The notes beneath the pieces were generated by a model, which was given only the letters and a program-made list of their open reading frames with translations, did not search any database and was not told where the DNA came from. A DNA stretch of 64,000 nt from Pseudomonadota bacterium (GTDB taxonomy: Bacteria > Myxococcota_A > Polyangia > Polyangiales > Polyangiaceae), in the NCBI GenBank assembly GCA_023402175.1, contig JAEXCN010000143.1:52209-116208 (forward strand), written 5' to 3'. Numbering within the stretch: the first letter of the stretch is position 1; each line of letters begins with the position of its first letter. The position numbers were made by a program, and so were the translations under genes. Shown in pieces: positions 16,939 through 25,532 of the stretch.

Positions 16939-17937
16939 ATGGCGCTGATGAACACGCAGGTGCGGCTCGCTTCGAGGCCCACCGGCTTTCCTGACGAGTC
17001 GAGCTTTCGGATCACGAAGGAGCCCGTTCCCGAGCTGAGGGACGGCGAGGTGCTCGTGCGGAACCACTTCCTCTCGGTCGACCCGTACATGCGCGGCCGC
17101 ATGAATGAAGGCCAGTCGTACGCGCCGCCCGTCGCGCTCGGCGACGTGATGGTCGGGGGCACCGCAGGCGAGGTCATCGCGTCGAAGAACACGTTGTTCT
17201 CCGTCGGTGAGCGCGTCGTCGGCTCGCTCGGATGGCAGGAGTACGGCATCTCCGACGGATGCGGCTTGAAGAAGGTCGAAGGCAAGCTCCCGCTCTCGGT
17301 GTACCTCGGCTCGGTCGGGATGCCCGGGGTGACGGCGTACATCGGTCTCTACGACATCGGCGAGCCCAAGGAAGGAGAGACCGTCGTCGTCTCGGCCGCC
17401 GCCGGAGCGGTCGGCAGCGTCGTCGGCCAGCTCGCGAAGATCCGCGGATGTCGCGCGGTCGGGATCGCCGGCGGCAAGGCGAAGTGCGACTACGTCGTGG
17501 GCGAGCTCGGGTTCGACGCGTGCGTCGACTACAAGTCTCGCCACTTCCACGACGCGCTCCGTGCGGCGGTGCCGAACGGCATCGACGTGAACTTCGAGAA
17601 CGTCGGCGGTCCGATCATGGATAGCGTCATCGGCCTCCTCAACACGTTCGGCCGCGTGTCGCTCTGCGGGCTGGTCTCGCAATACAACGAGGTCGACGCA
17701 TACGGCTTGAAGAACGTGCCCGCGCTCCTCTGGAAGCGCGTCAAGCTGCAAGGCTTCATCGTGTCCGATCGCATGGACCGATGGCCTCGAGCGCTCGCCG
17801 ATCTCGAGCGCTGGGTCGGTGAAGGCAAGATCCGCTATCGGGAGACGATCACCGAGGGCATCACCAACGCACCGCGCGCATTCTTCGGGATGCTCCGCGG
17901 CGAGAACCTCGGCAAGCAGATCGTCAAGCTGGTGTGA
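16939..17937 (+). CDS. Zinc-independent MDR oxidoreductase, CurA/PTGR-like (NADPH)
   Basis: A 332-residue medium-chain reductase/dehydrogenase. The N-terminal half starts NTQVRLASRPTG and has the LSVDPYMRGRM motif of the leukotriene B4 dehydrogenase/curcumin reductase group. The Rossmann domain carries AAAGAVGSVVGQLAK (about 154-168) with GIAGGKAKC binding NADPH, then NFENVGGP, a family marker. No catalytic zinc ligands are present. Relatives reduce the double bond of alpha,beta-unsaturated ketones and aldehydes. The ATG at 16948 is a possible alternative start. It ends 15 bases before the convergent response-regulator gene. Confidence 0.88.
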   Translation: MALMNTQVRLASRPTGFPDESSFRITKEPVPELRDGEVLVRNHFLSVDPYMRGRMNEGQSYAPPVALGDVMVGGTAGEVIASKNTLFSVGERVVGSLGWQEYGISDGCGLKKVEGKLPLSVYLGSVGMPGVTAYIGLYDIGEPKEGETVVVSAAAGAVGSVVGQLAKIRGCRAVGIAGGKAKCDYVVGELGFDACVDYKSRHFHDALRAAVPNGIDVNFENVGGPIMDSVIGLLNTFGRVSLCGLVSQYNEVDAYGLKNVPALLWKRVKLQGFIVSDRMDRWPRALADLERWVGEGKIRYRETITEGITNAPRAFFGMLRGENLGKQIVKLV

Positions 17938-17951
17938 GCTTCACGCCGAGA

Positions 17952-18563
17952 TCAGATCGGAAACAGCAGGTGGACGAGCTCGCCGCGGCCGCTGACGCCG
18001 TGCTTCTCGTACACGCGGGAGAGGTGCTGGCGCACGGTCTTGTCGCTCATCGACAGGACCTGCGCGATCTCCGGGCTCGACAGCCCCTTCAGCGCGAGGA
18101 GCGCGACCTCGGACTCCCTCGGCGTGAGACCTGCTCTTGCGAATGCGCTGGTGACGGCCTCCGAGGGATCGGGCCGCGCCGCCATGAGCCGCTCGATCAC
18201 CGCGAGGAGCTCGGCGGCGCGAAAAGGCTTCTCGAGGAGGTGCGAGGCGCCGAGATTGAGCGCGCTCTTCACGTTCTGCACGTCGGCGAACGCCGTCACG
18301 ATGACGACAGGCGCTCGCTTCGATCGAACACGGAACGCTTCGAGCACGCGCAGACCTCCTGAGTGATCGGCCCCGAGGACGACGTCGATGACGGCGACGT
18401 CCGGGGGCCTGACCCGCCGCTCTTCGAGGAGCGAGATGGCGGTTGCGACGTCGGCCGCCGCGGCGACCTCGTACCCGGCGCGCTCGAGGGCGCGCGCGAG
18501 CACGCCTTGCGCTTCGAGCTCGTCCTCGACGAGCAGCAGGCACGGACGACGGAGCGCGTTCAC
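17952..18563 (-). CDS. Response regulator with LuxR/FixJ-type DNA-binding domain
   Basis: A 203-residue regulator. The receiver domain (about 8-125) has the acidic pair ED (13-14), phosphoacceptor Asp60 (DVAVIDVVLG), Thr90 (VIVTAF) and Lys112 (EKPF). The output is a C-terminal LuxR-type helix-turn-helix (about 142-200; LTPRESEVALLALKGLSSPEIA..L..S.KTVRQHLSRVYEK). The start is GTG at 18563, overlapping the kinase stop codon (GTGA), so the two are translated together. It probably controls the divergent efflux operon beginning at 19633 or genes nearby. Confidence 0.88.
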   Translation of the reverse strand: MNALRRPCLLLVEDELEAQGVLARALERAGYEVAAAADVATAISLLEERRVRPPDVAVIDVVLGADHSGGLRVLEAFRVRSKRAPVVIVTAFADVQNVKSALNLGASHLLEKPFRAAELLAVIERLMAARPDPSEAVTSAFARAGLTPRESEVALLALKGLSSPEIAQVLSMSDKTVRQHLSRVYEKHGVSGRGELVHLLFPI

Positions 18564-19540
18564 GAGGCCTCCGCGCGAACGGGTACGACGACCTCGAACG
18601 ACGTCGCGAAGCCCGGGACGTCCGCGGGCGCGAGGTCTCCTCCGAGCGTGCGGGCAAGAGCGCGCGCGATCGGCAGGCCCAGCCCGAGGCCGCTCGACTT
18701 CTCGGTGCGGAGAGGCTCGAACACCGTCGCACGTCGGGCCTCCGGAAGGCCGGGCCCGTCGTCGCTCACGCGGAGCACCACACGCGACGCAGCCGGCTCG
18801 TCGAGGATCCGCACCTCCACCACGCGTGCACGTCGCGCGTCCGCGGTGCCTTCCAGTGCGTTCGCCACGAGGTTGTCGAGGATGATGCGGACGAGCTCGG
18901 CATCCACGTGCGCCGTCGCATTCCGATCGCCTTCGAGGCGGAGCTCGATCCCGAGCTCGGCAGCGAGTGGACGAAGCGAGGCGATGATCTCGGCGGCCGT
19001 CGCTCCGATCGGCTGCACTCTCCGCCGCTTTGGCCCGTGCCGCGTCAGCGAGCGGAGCGCGTCGAGCGGGACGAGCGTCCGATCCATCTGGCGCCGAACA
19101 CGCTGGACCTGCTCCGCGATCGCCGCGGAGTCGCCGGTCCGTGCGACCTCCTCGAGCTCGTCGACGAGCAGGCCCATTGCATGAAGCGGGTTCTTCAGCT
19201 CGTGAAGCGTCGACGCAGCGACCACCCAGACAGCTTGATCGCGCTCGACGTGACGAAGCCTCGAACGAAGCTCCTCGTATCGAAGCGCCTCCGCGTGCAC
19301 GAGGCGGGAACGCAGGTGAACCCAGTGGAATGCGAGCCCGAGGAGCGCCCCTGCGAGGACCGGGATCCCCCGATCGACGAACGCATGGAACGCGAAAAAC
19401 GACCGCGTCCAGCCGACGCGCGCCCACTCGGTGCTCGCCCAATCGTCCGTCTGCGTGTTGAGGATCGCATACGCGAGCCCGGCGAGCAGGCCCGCGGCGA
19501 TGTACACGAAGGGGCGGCGAGCGCGCGGCTCCGAGCTCAT
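18560..19540 (-). CDS. Membrane sensor histidine kinase
   Basis: A 326-residue kinase with two membrane helices (about 11-29 and 58-75) separated by a short periplasmic loop of about 28 residues, then a dimerisation helix with His113 (TLHELKNPL) and an ATPase domain with N box (ILDNLVANALEG), G1 (DDGPGLP) and G2 (GLGLGLPIARA). The small loop leaves little room for a periplasmic sensor domain, so it may sense in the membrane or through a partner. The start at 19540 (MSSEPRARRPF) was chosen because it directly precedes the first helix. Its gene precedes the response-regulator gene, with a 4-base overlap, and is divergent from the RND operon. Confidence 0.85.
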   Translation of the reverse strand: MSSEPRARRPFVYIAAGLLAGLAYAILNTQTDDWASTEWARVGWTRSFFAFHAFVDRGIPVLAGALLGLAFHWVHLRSRLVHAEALRYEELRSRLRHVERDQAVWVVAASTLHELKNPLHAMGLLVDELEEVARTGDSAAIAEQVQRVRRQMDRTLVPLDALRSLTRHGPKRRRVQPIGATAAEIIASLRPLAAELGIELRLEGDRNATAHVDAELVRIILDNLVANALEGTADARRARVVEVRILDEPAASRVVLRVSDDGPGLPEARRATVFEPLRTEKSSGLGLGLPIARALARTLGGDLAPADVPGFATSFEVVVPVRAEAS

Positions 19541-19632
19541 GCTGCCGCGGAAAGTTAGCGCGATCCTCGGCGGAAGCGACTCCGGCAGTTGTCGGATGTG
19601 CGGAACGGCCGGGTCCACGTAGACGTCGTCGT

Positions 19633-20931
19633 GTGAAGCGCTTCCCGCATCACACGGCCGCGCTCGCGTTGGTCATGGCCGCGCTCGGCTCCGCCGAAGC
19701 GTCGCGTGCGTCGCCGTCGCCGCCCGACGAGCACCGAGCGGCCCCCGGCCAGCATGCCCTGACGCTCGCACGCGCGATCGAAGAAGGCGCTCGTCGTGGC
19801 CCCGCCGTCGCCGAGTCGTCGAGGACTCATGAAGCCGCAGCTTCGTTCGCACGGGCGCCCGGGTCCTCGCTCCCAGCGCTGCCTCGAGCGACCGTCATGG
19901 CCGGCGCGCGACGTCCGTACAACCTGCCTGTCGGACCGGAGGTCTCCGTCACGGTGGAGCAGGAGATCGCGATGCGTGGTCTCGGATCGGCGAGGCGCCG
20001 CGCGGCGGAATGGGCGGCCCGAGCCACGGAGTCGGACGTCGAGCGCGCACGCATCGAAGGCGGCGCGACCGCTGCGCTCGCGTGGATCGATCTGCTCGAG
20101 GCGCAGGCGCTGCTCGGGCTGCGGACGTCTGCAGCCGACGATGCTGCTCGCCTCGCGCGCATCGCGGAAGTCAGGGTGACGAGCGGCGTCGCAACGGCGG
20201 TGGAGCGGTCGCTCGCAAAGGCCGAGGTCGGCTCGGCCAAGCTCGCCATCCTCGACGCGGAGGGCCGCGCGACGGAAGCGCGCCTCGCGCTCGCGCATGC
20301 GATGGGCGGATCGATGGACGTCTCCCTCGCGGCCGACGGACGCCTGGAGAACACGGACGAATTGCCGGTCGATGCACGCAACGTCGTCGACAAGGTCGCA
20401 CGACACCCCGCCGTCCGCGCTGCCGAGGCTCGGGCGAGCCAGGCGTCGGCCGAAGGGGCGGTCGCTCGCGCCACGGCAGGTCCGATGTTGTCGGTCGGCG
20501 CGACGGCCTGGCGCGAGGGCTCTGGCGATCATGCGGCCGCGGCGATCGTGTCCGTGCCGCTCCCCTTCTTCGATGCCGCTCGCTACGACGTCGGCCGACA
20601 ATCGACGATCGCCGCCGCCGCGACCGGGCATGCGGAGCGCCTCCGAGCGGAGCTAGAACGGGAGACGCGCCTCGCGCTCCACGAGAAGGAGCACGCGCGT
20701 GAGGTGCGGACGCAGCTCCGCGACGGCGTCGTGTCGCCGACGAAGAGCGCGCTCGACACCGCGATGACGGCGTACTCCGCAGGAACGAACGACCTCGGCG
20801 TCGTCTTGCTCGCCCGGCGGTCTGCGCTCGCGGCGGAGGAGCGCCTCGTCATGGCCATGGCGGACGTCTGGCGCGCAGACATCCGTCTCTCGGCGCTCGC
20901 GGGCACGCTCGTGAGGGGGGGCGCGCGATGA
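19633..20931 (+). CDS. TolC-family outer membrane factor (CzcC/CusC-like)
   Basis: A 432-residue protein with a signal peptide (about 1-25) and two long helical repeats of the outer membrane efflux family (QALTLARAIEEG at the start; AAEARASQASAEGAVARA and LHEKEHAREVRTQL later). It would form the trimeric outer-membrane duct of the RND pump encoded next. The GTG start at 19633 lies 92 bases from the kinase start on the other strand, so the promoters share this gap. Its stop overlaps the next start as ATGA. Its length and Ala content resemble CzcC-type proteins. Confidence 0.85.
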   Translation: MKRFPHHTAALALVMAALGSAEASRASPSPPDEHRAAPGQHALTLARAIEEGARRGPAVAESSRTHEAAASFARAPGSSLPALPRATVMAGARRPYNLPVGPEVSVTVEQEIAMRGLGSARRRAAEWAARATESDVERARIEGGATAALAWIDLLEAQALLGLRTSAADDAARLARIAEVRVTSGVATAVERSLAKAEVGSAKLAILDAEGRATEARLALAHAMGGSMDVSLAADGRLENTDELPVDARNVVDKVARHPAVRAAEARASQASAEGAVARATAGPMLSVGATAWREGSGDHAAAAIVSVPLPFFDAARYDVGRQSTIAAAATGHAERLRAELERETRLALHEKEHAREVRTQLRDGVVSPTKSALDTAMTAYSAGTNDLGVVLLARRSALAAEERLVMAMADVWRADIRLSALAGTLVRGGAR

Positions 20932-22118
20932 AGTGCATTATACACCTTTCGATCCTCTCGCTGTCGCTCCTCGCGTGCAGCCGGCACGATGAAGCCGCTG
21001 CCAAGGCCGCCCCGGCGCCTTCTTCCTCGAGCGCACGAGCCGCAGCGCCGCGCGTGGTCCACGTTGCTCCCGATCTCGTGGAGTCGGGACGGATCCGGAC
21101 CGCGCGCGTGAGCCGCCGCCAGCCGACCGGCGCGATCCGCCTGCCCGCAGACATCGTCGCGAGCCCCGAAGGCGCCGCGGAGGCGGGCACGCTACTCGCC
21201 GGGCGCATCGCGCGGTTCGAGGCTCGCGAAGGCGACCGCGTGAAGCGAGGACAGGTCCTTGCGTGGCTCGACGCACCGGAGGCAGCGCGGGCGATCGCCG
21301 ACCTCGTGCGCGCGCGCACGCGCACGGAGACGCAGTCGCGCAAGGTCGCGCGCCTCGAAGGTCTCGTCGCCTCGGAAGCCGCGACGCAGATCGCGCTCGA
21401 CGACGCGCGACTCGAGCTCGATCTCGCGCGCGCCGACCTCGCAGCCGCGAGGACGCTCGTGGCGAGCTTCGGGCTCGCGGAGCCCGCGCCTTCGGCGGGA
21501 TCGCCGGTCCTCTCTGCGCAGCTCCCCGTCCGCAGCCCCGTCGAAGGCACGGTCGTCGAGCGAACGGCGCCGCTCGGAGCGCACGTCACGCCCGAGACAC
21601 ATCTCTTCCGCCTCGTGAGCGAAGGGCGCGTCCTCGTCGAGGCGCGGATCGCCGACGGCGCCGGCATCACCCTCGCGCCTGGGAGCATCGCTCACGTCGA
21701 GCCTCGCGGCGGGGCACGCTGCACGGCGCGCGTGCTCGCTGCGCTCCCGCAGGTCGACACGACCACGCGGAGCCGTCGCGTTCGGCTCCTTCCGGACGAC
21801 ACGTGCAAAGGCCTCGTCCCCGGTGCACTTGCGGAGGTCGACGTCGAGGTGCCTGCTCCGTCGCGCTCCGATGCGGGGACCGATCAGGTCCTCGTCGTTC
21901 CTGCCGCCGCACTGATGGAGATGAAGTCCGCACCGATCGTCTTCGTGAAGGGACGCGAGCCCGGCGCGTTCGACGTCCGCGCGGTCGAGCCCGGGCTCCG
22001 CATCGGCGACGAGCTCGTGGTGCATGCCGGCGTCGCCGAAGGCGAAGAGGTCGTCGTCGAAGGCGCGGTCCTGCTCAAAGGCGAGCTGATGCGCGCCGAG
22101 CTCGGAGGCGAAGAGTGA
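20928..22118 (+). CDS. Periplasmic adaptor (HlyD/CzcB/CusB-type), lipoprotein
   Basis: A 396-residue membrane-fusion protein with a lipoprotein signal (lipobox LLAC, Cys17). It shows a barrel-hairpin-barrel order: lipoyl half (AGRIARFEAREGDRVKRGQVLAWLD, split over about 88-112), helical hairpin (about 115-180), second lipoyl half (VRSPVEGTVVERTAPLGAHV), beta-barrel and a C-terminal membrane-proximal domain. It connects the inner-membrane pump with the TolC-type duct. No Met-rich or His-rich metal site is evident. It overlaps the genes on both sides by four bases. Confidence 0.88.
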   Translation: MKCIIHLSILSLSLLACSRHDEAAAKAAPAPSSSSARAAAPRVVHVAPDLVESGRIRTARVSRRQPTGAIRLPADIVASPEGAAEAGTLLAGRIARFEAREGDRVKRGQVLAWLDAPEAARAIADLVRARTRTETQSRKVARLEGLVASEAATQIALDDARLELDLARADLAAARTLVASFGLAEPAPSAGSPVLSAQLPVRSPVEGTVVERTAPLGAHVTPETHLFRLVSEGRVLVEARIADGAGITLAPGSIAHVEPRGGARCTARVLAALPQVDTTTRSRRVRLLPDDTCKGLVPGALAEVDVEVPAPSRSDAGTDQVLVVPAAALMEMKSAPIVFVKGREPGAFDVRAVEPGLRIGDELVVHAGVAEGEEVVVEGAVLLKGELMRAELGGEE

Positions 22119-25100
22119 TCGGCGCGATTGTCGCGACCTGCGTCCGACATCGCTGGGCGGTGCTGCTCACGACGGTCCTCCTCTCGCTGCTCGGCGTTCG
22201 CGCGTGGCGGGCGTTGCCCGTGGATGCAGTGCCCGACGTCACGAACGTGCAGGTGCAGGTCCTGACCGCTGCTCCCGGACTGTCCCCGCTGGAGGTCGAG
22301 GCGCTCGTCACGCGCCCCGTCGAGCTCGCGCTCGCAGGGCTTCCTCGCACGACGTTGATTCGGAGCGTCTCGCGATCGGGAGTGTCTGCCGTCACGGTCA
22401 TCTTCGACGACGACCTTCCCATCGCCGATGCGCGCTCGTTCGTCTCGCAGCGCCTGCCCGCGGCTCGTGAGGCCGTACGCGGCGCGGGCTCGCCCGAGAT
22501 GGGCCCGATGACGACGGGACTCGGCGAGGTCCTGCACTTCACGATGCGGTGGCCCGGCCATTCGCCGTCCGAGATCCGCACGCTGCTCGATTGGGAGGTC
22601 GCGTATGCGCTCCGCACCGTGCCCGGCGTGGTCGAGGTGAACGGCTGGGGCGGCGAGACCCGGCAGGTCGACGTGCTGCTTCGTCCCGCCGATCTCATCG
22701 CGCGCAAGATCACGCAAGAGGACGTCGAGCGCGCGCTCCTCGCCGGTGGACAATCGACGGGCGGCGGCGCGATCGTCCGCGGCGGCGAGCAAGCGATGAT
22801 CCGGCTCGACGGCGCGTACCGGAGCATCGATGCGGTTGCCGCACAGGTCGTGACGACACGCGACGGCATGCCCATCCTCGTGCGCGACGTCGCGACGGTG
22901 ACCGACGGCCGAGCATTCCGCCTCGCAGCCGCCACGGCCGACGGCGAAGGCGAGACCGTCTACGCGATGGTGCAGATGATCGCCGGCGGGAACGCACACG
23001 AGATCGTCGCGCGAGCGCGCGAGCGCCTGACGGAGATCCAGAAGCGCCTTCCCGAAGGCGTCGAGCTGCGCGTCTTCTACGATCGCGCGTCGCTCGTCGA
23101 TCGCGTCCTCGGGACGGTCCGCGCCTCGCTGCTGGAAGGTGGCGTCGTCGTCGTCGTCGTGCTCCTGCTCCTGCTCGGCGACCTCCGGGCCGGCCTCGTC
23201 GTCGCGACCACGATCCCACTCGCGATGCTCGGCGCGTTCGCGTTCATGAGCCTCTCCGGCACGACCGGCAACTTGATGAGTCTCGGCGCGATCGACTTCG
23301 GGCTCGTCGTCGACGGCGCCGTCGTCGTGGTCGAAGGCGCGCTCGCGGCGATGGCCGCGCAGAAGCTCGACGCGTCGAAGGCACTCGCCTCCGAGGCGCG
23401 CATCGTCGGCCGGCCGCTCGCGTACGGCGTGATCATCATCGCGATCGTCTACGTGCCGGTGCTCCTGCTCGAAGGCGTCGAGGGCAAGCTGTTCCGCCCG
23501 ATGGCGCTCACGGTCCTCTTCGCGCTGGCGACGGCGGTTGCCCTCACGTTCACGTGGGTACCGGCGCTGGCGTCGCTCACGCTCGGACGCGCGCACGACG
23601 GCGATCCGCGCATCGTCCGCTGGCTGCGACGCGCGTACGATCCCGCACTGGACTTCCTGCTCCGCAAGCCAATCGTGGCTGCGGCCGTAGCTGCAGTGAT
23701 GCTCGCGCTCGGCGTCGTCGCAGGCATGACGCGCGGCGTGGAGTTCGTGCCACGCCTCGAAGAAGGCGACCTCGTCGTGCAGGTCACGCGCCCGCCGAGC
23801 GTCTCGCTCGACGAGGCCGTCGCCGGAACGACGACGATCGAAAAGACGCTCCGCCGCTTCCCCGAGGTGAAGACGGTCATCTCGCGAACGGGAAGCCCCG
23901 ACGTCGCCACAGACGTCATGGGCGTCGAGCAATCCGACGTCTTCGCGATGCTGAATCCGCGAAGCGCCTGGCGCGCAGGGACGACGCGCGAGTCGCTCTC
24001 CGCGGAGATGTCCGAGGCGCTTCGAAGAGAGCTGCCCGGCACCGCGTTCGCGTTCACGCAGCCGATCGAGATGCGTACGCACGAGCTCCTCGGAGGAACG
24101 AAGAGCGACGTAGGCCTCAAGATCTTCGGCGACGATCTCGGCGTCCTCGAAGAGCTCGCATCGCGCGTCGCACACGACGTCGCCTCGATCCCGGGCGCCG
24201 CCGACGTGCGCGTCGAGCCGCTCTCCGGTCTTCCGCTCCTCACGATCCGCCCCGACCCTGCGCGTGCGGGGCGTCTCGGGCTGCCGCCGACCGAGGTCGC
24301 GGCGACGGTCGAAGGCATGAAGGCAGGTCGTACGGTCGGCGTGCTCGTCGATGGCGAACGGCGTTTCGACGTGCGCGTCCTCTTCCCTCTACCGTCGAGC
24401 GCGGATGCGATGGGCTCGACGCTGATCCCGCTGCCGGGCGGTGCGAGCGCTCCGCTCGCGAACGTCGCCGAAGTGAAAACGGAGGAAGGCCCTGCCATCG
24501 TCAGCCGCGAAGGCGCACGGCGGCGCGTCCTCGTCGAGGCGAACGTCCGTGGTCGCGATCTCGGCTCGTTCGTGAGCGATATCAACGCGCGCATCGCCGC
24601 TACTCCCCTCCCGCCCGGGTATCACGTCGAGGTCTCCGGCGAATACGAGCACCTCGTCCATGCCGCCGAGCGTTTTGCGGTGCTCGTGCCCGGGACGCTG
24701 CTCGCGGTGTTCGTGCTTCTCTATCTCTCGTTCGGCGAGGGACGAGCGGCGATGGTCGTCCTCGCAAACGTCCCGCTCGCGACGAGCGGAGGCTTCCTCG
24801 CGCTCGCGGCGCGCGGACTGCCCGTGTCGGTGAGCGCGGTGGTCGGGCTTCTGGCACTCTTCGGAGTCGCGACGCTCAATGGAAGCGTGCTCGTGGCTGC
24901 GCTGCGCGAGCGCCTCGCGGCAGGCGAGCCGCCGATGATCGCGGCGCGCAACGCCGCTCGTTCGAGGTTCCGTCCGGTGCTGACCACCGCGCTCGTCGCG
25001 GCGGTCGGATTCGTCCCCATGGCAGTGGCGACGGGCTCGGGTGCCGAAGTCCAGCGCCCGCTCGCCACGGTCGTCATCGGCGGCCTCGTGACCGCGACGA

Positions 25101-25195
25101 TCCTCACCCTCGGTGTCCTTCCGAGCATCGGCGCACGGGTGCTCGCGCGCCCGAGGTCGACGACGGACGAACCGACCGCCCTTGCACAGGCCTGA
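22115..25195 (+). CDS. Heavy-metal efflux RND transporter (CzcA/CusA family)
   Basis: A 1026-residue inner-membrane pump of the HME-RND family, normal length. Twelve membrane helices are visible in the usual 1+5, 1+5 arrangement with two large periplasmic loops. Helix 4 carries GAIDFGLVVDGAVVVVEG (about 391-408), the proton-relay motif of HME pumps, and FGVATLNGSVLVAALRERL near 905 is the equivalent on the second half. It would export monovalent or divalent metal ions by proton antiport; the neighbouring copZ/copA genes favour copper or silver. The start is GTG at 22115, overlapping the adaptor stop (GTGA). Confidence 0.93.
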   Translation: MIGAIVATCVRHRWAVLLTTVLLSLLGVRAWRALPVDAVPDVTNVQVQVLTAAPGLSPLEVEALVTRPVELALAGLPRTTLIRSVSRSGVSAVTVIFDDDLPIADARSFVSQRLPAAREAVRGAGSPEMGPMTTGLGEVLHFTMRWPGHSPSEIRTLLDWEVAYALRTVPGVVEVNGWGGETRQVDVLLRPADLIARKITQEDVERALLAGGQSTGGGAIVRGGEQAMIRLDGAYRSIDAVAAQVVTTRDGMPILVRDVATVTDGRAFRLAAATADGEGETVYAMVQMIAGGNAHEIVARARERLTEIQKRLPEGVELRVFYDRASLVDRVLGTVRASLLEGGVVVVVVLLLLLGDLRAGLVVATTIPLAMLGAFAFMSLSGTTGNLMSLGAIDFGLVVDGAVVVVEGALAAMAAQKLDASKALASEARIVGRPLAYGVIIIAIVYVPVLLLEGVEGKLFRPMALTVLFALATAVALTFTWVPALASLTLGRAHDGDPRIVRWLRRAYDPALDFLLRKPIVAAAVAAVMLALGVVAGMTRGVEFVPRLEEGDLVVQVTRPPSVSLDEAVAGTTTIEKTLRRFPEVKTVISRTGSPDVATDVMGVEQSDVFAMLNPRSAWRAGTTRESLSAEMSEALRRELPGTAFAFTQPIEMRTHELLGGTKSDVGLKIFGDDLGVLEELASRVAHDVASIPGAADVRVEPLSGLPLLTIRPDPARAGRLGLPPTEVAATVEGMKAGRTVGVLVDGERRFDVRVLFPLPSSADAMGSTLIPLPGGASAPLANVAEVKTEEGPAIVSREGARRRVLVEANVRGRDLGSFVSDINARIAATPLPPGYHVEVSGEYEHLVHAAERFAVLVPGTLLAVFVLLYLSFGEGRAAMVVLANVPLATSGGFLALAARGLPVSVSAVVGLLALFGVATLNGSVLVAALRERLAAGEPPMIAARNAARSRFRPVLTTALVAAVGFVPMAVATGSGAEVQRPLATVVIGGLVTATILTLGVLPSIGARVLARPRSTTDEPTALAQA

Positions 25196-25247
25196 GCCGC
25201 AGCTCGGTGCCGCGTCCCATGACCGCCTCGACGTTCCCGGGTGGCCC

Positions 25248-25472
25248 TCACGCCCCCTTCTCGCGCGACTCGTAGCCCTCGTCGACGAGGGCCTCGATCA
25301 TCCGCGCGACCGGGGCCTTTGCAGGATCGTGCTCCACGCGGACCTTTCCTTCTCGGAGCGCCACCTCGACGGTCCCGACGCCGTCGATCTTGCGCAGCGC
25401 AGTCTCGACGTGACGGACACAATTCGAGCAAGTCATCCCGTCGACGGCGAGGATCGTTTCTTTCGTGCTCAT
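25248..25472 (-). CDS. copZ: Copper chaperone (CopZ-like HMA domain protein)
   Basis: A 74-residue single heavy-metal-associated domain: VDGMTCSNCVRHVETAL with the metal-binding Cys pair at about 15 and 18, followed by a ferredoxin-like fold ending GYESREKGA. It would carry Cu(I) in the cytoplasm to the CopA ATPase. It is 60 bases downstream of copA on the same strand, and a ribosome-binding site (AAGGA) precedes its ATG; the spacer is notably AT-rich for this genome, which may help separate expression of the two genes. Confidence 0.92.
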   Translation of the reverse strand: MSTKETILAVDGMTCSNCVRHVETALRKIDGVGTVEVALREGKVRVEHDPAKAPVARMIEALVDEGYESREKGA

Positions 25473-25532
25473 GCTTCGTTCCTTTTCTTCCTGGTTCCTA
25501 TTTCGATTTCTGAATTAGCGTTTCGATGTCAT

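Noticed and set aside
15272..16948. Long plus-strand open frame of 558 codons opposite the GH15 gene
   Set aside because: It is antisense to a well-matched GH15 enzyme, is rich in Arg, Glu and His in an unstructured way, and has no domain; GC-rich DNA keeps the opposite strand open.
21884..24175. Minus-strand open frame of 763 codons opposite the adaptor and RND genes
   Set aside because: The plus strand encodes a complete efflux operon with conserved motifs; the opposite frame is Arg/Asp/His-rich without any domain.
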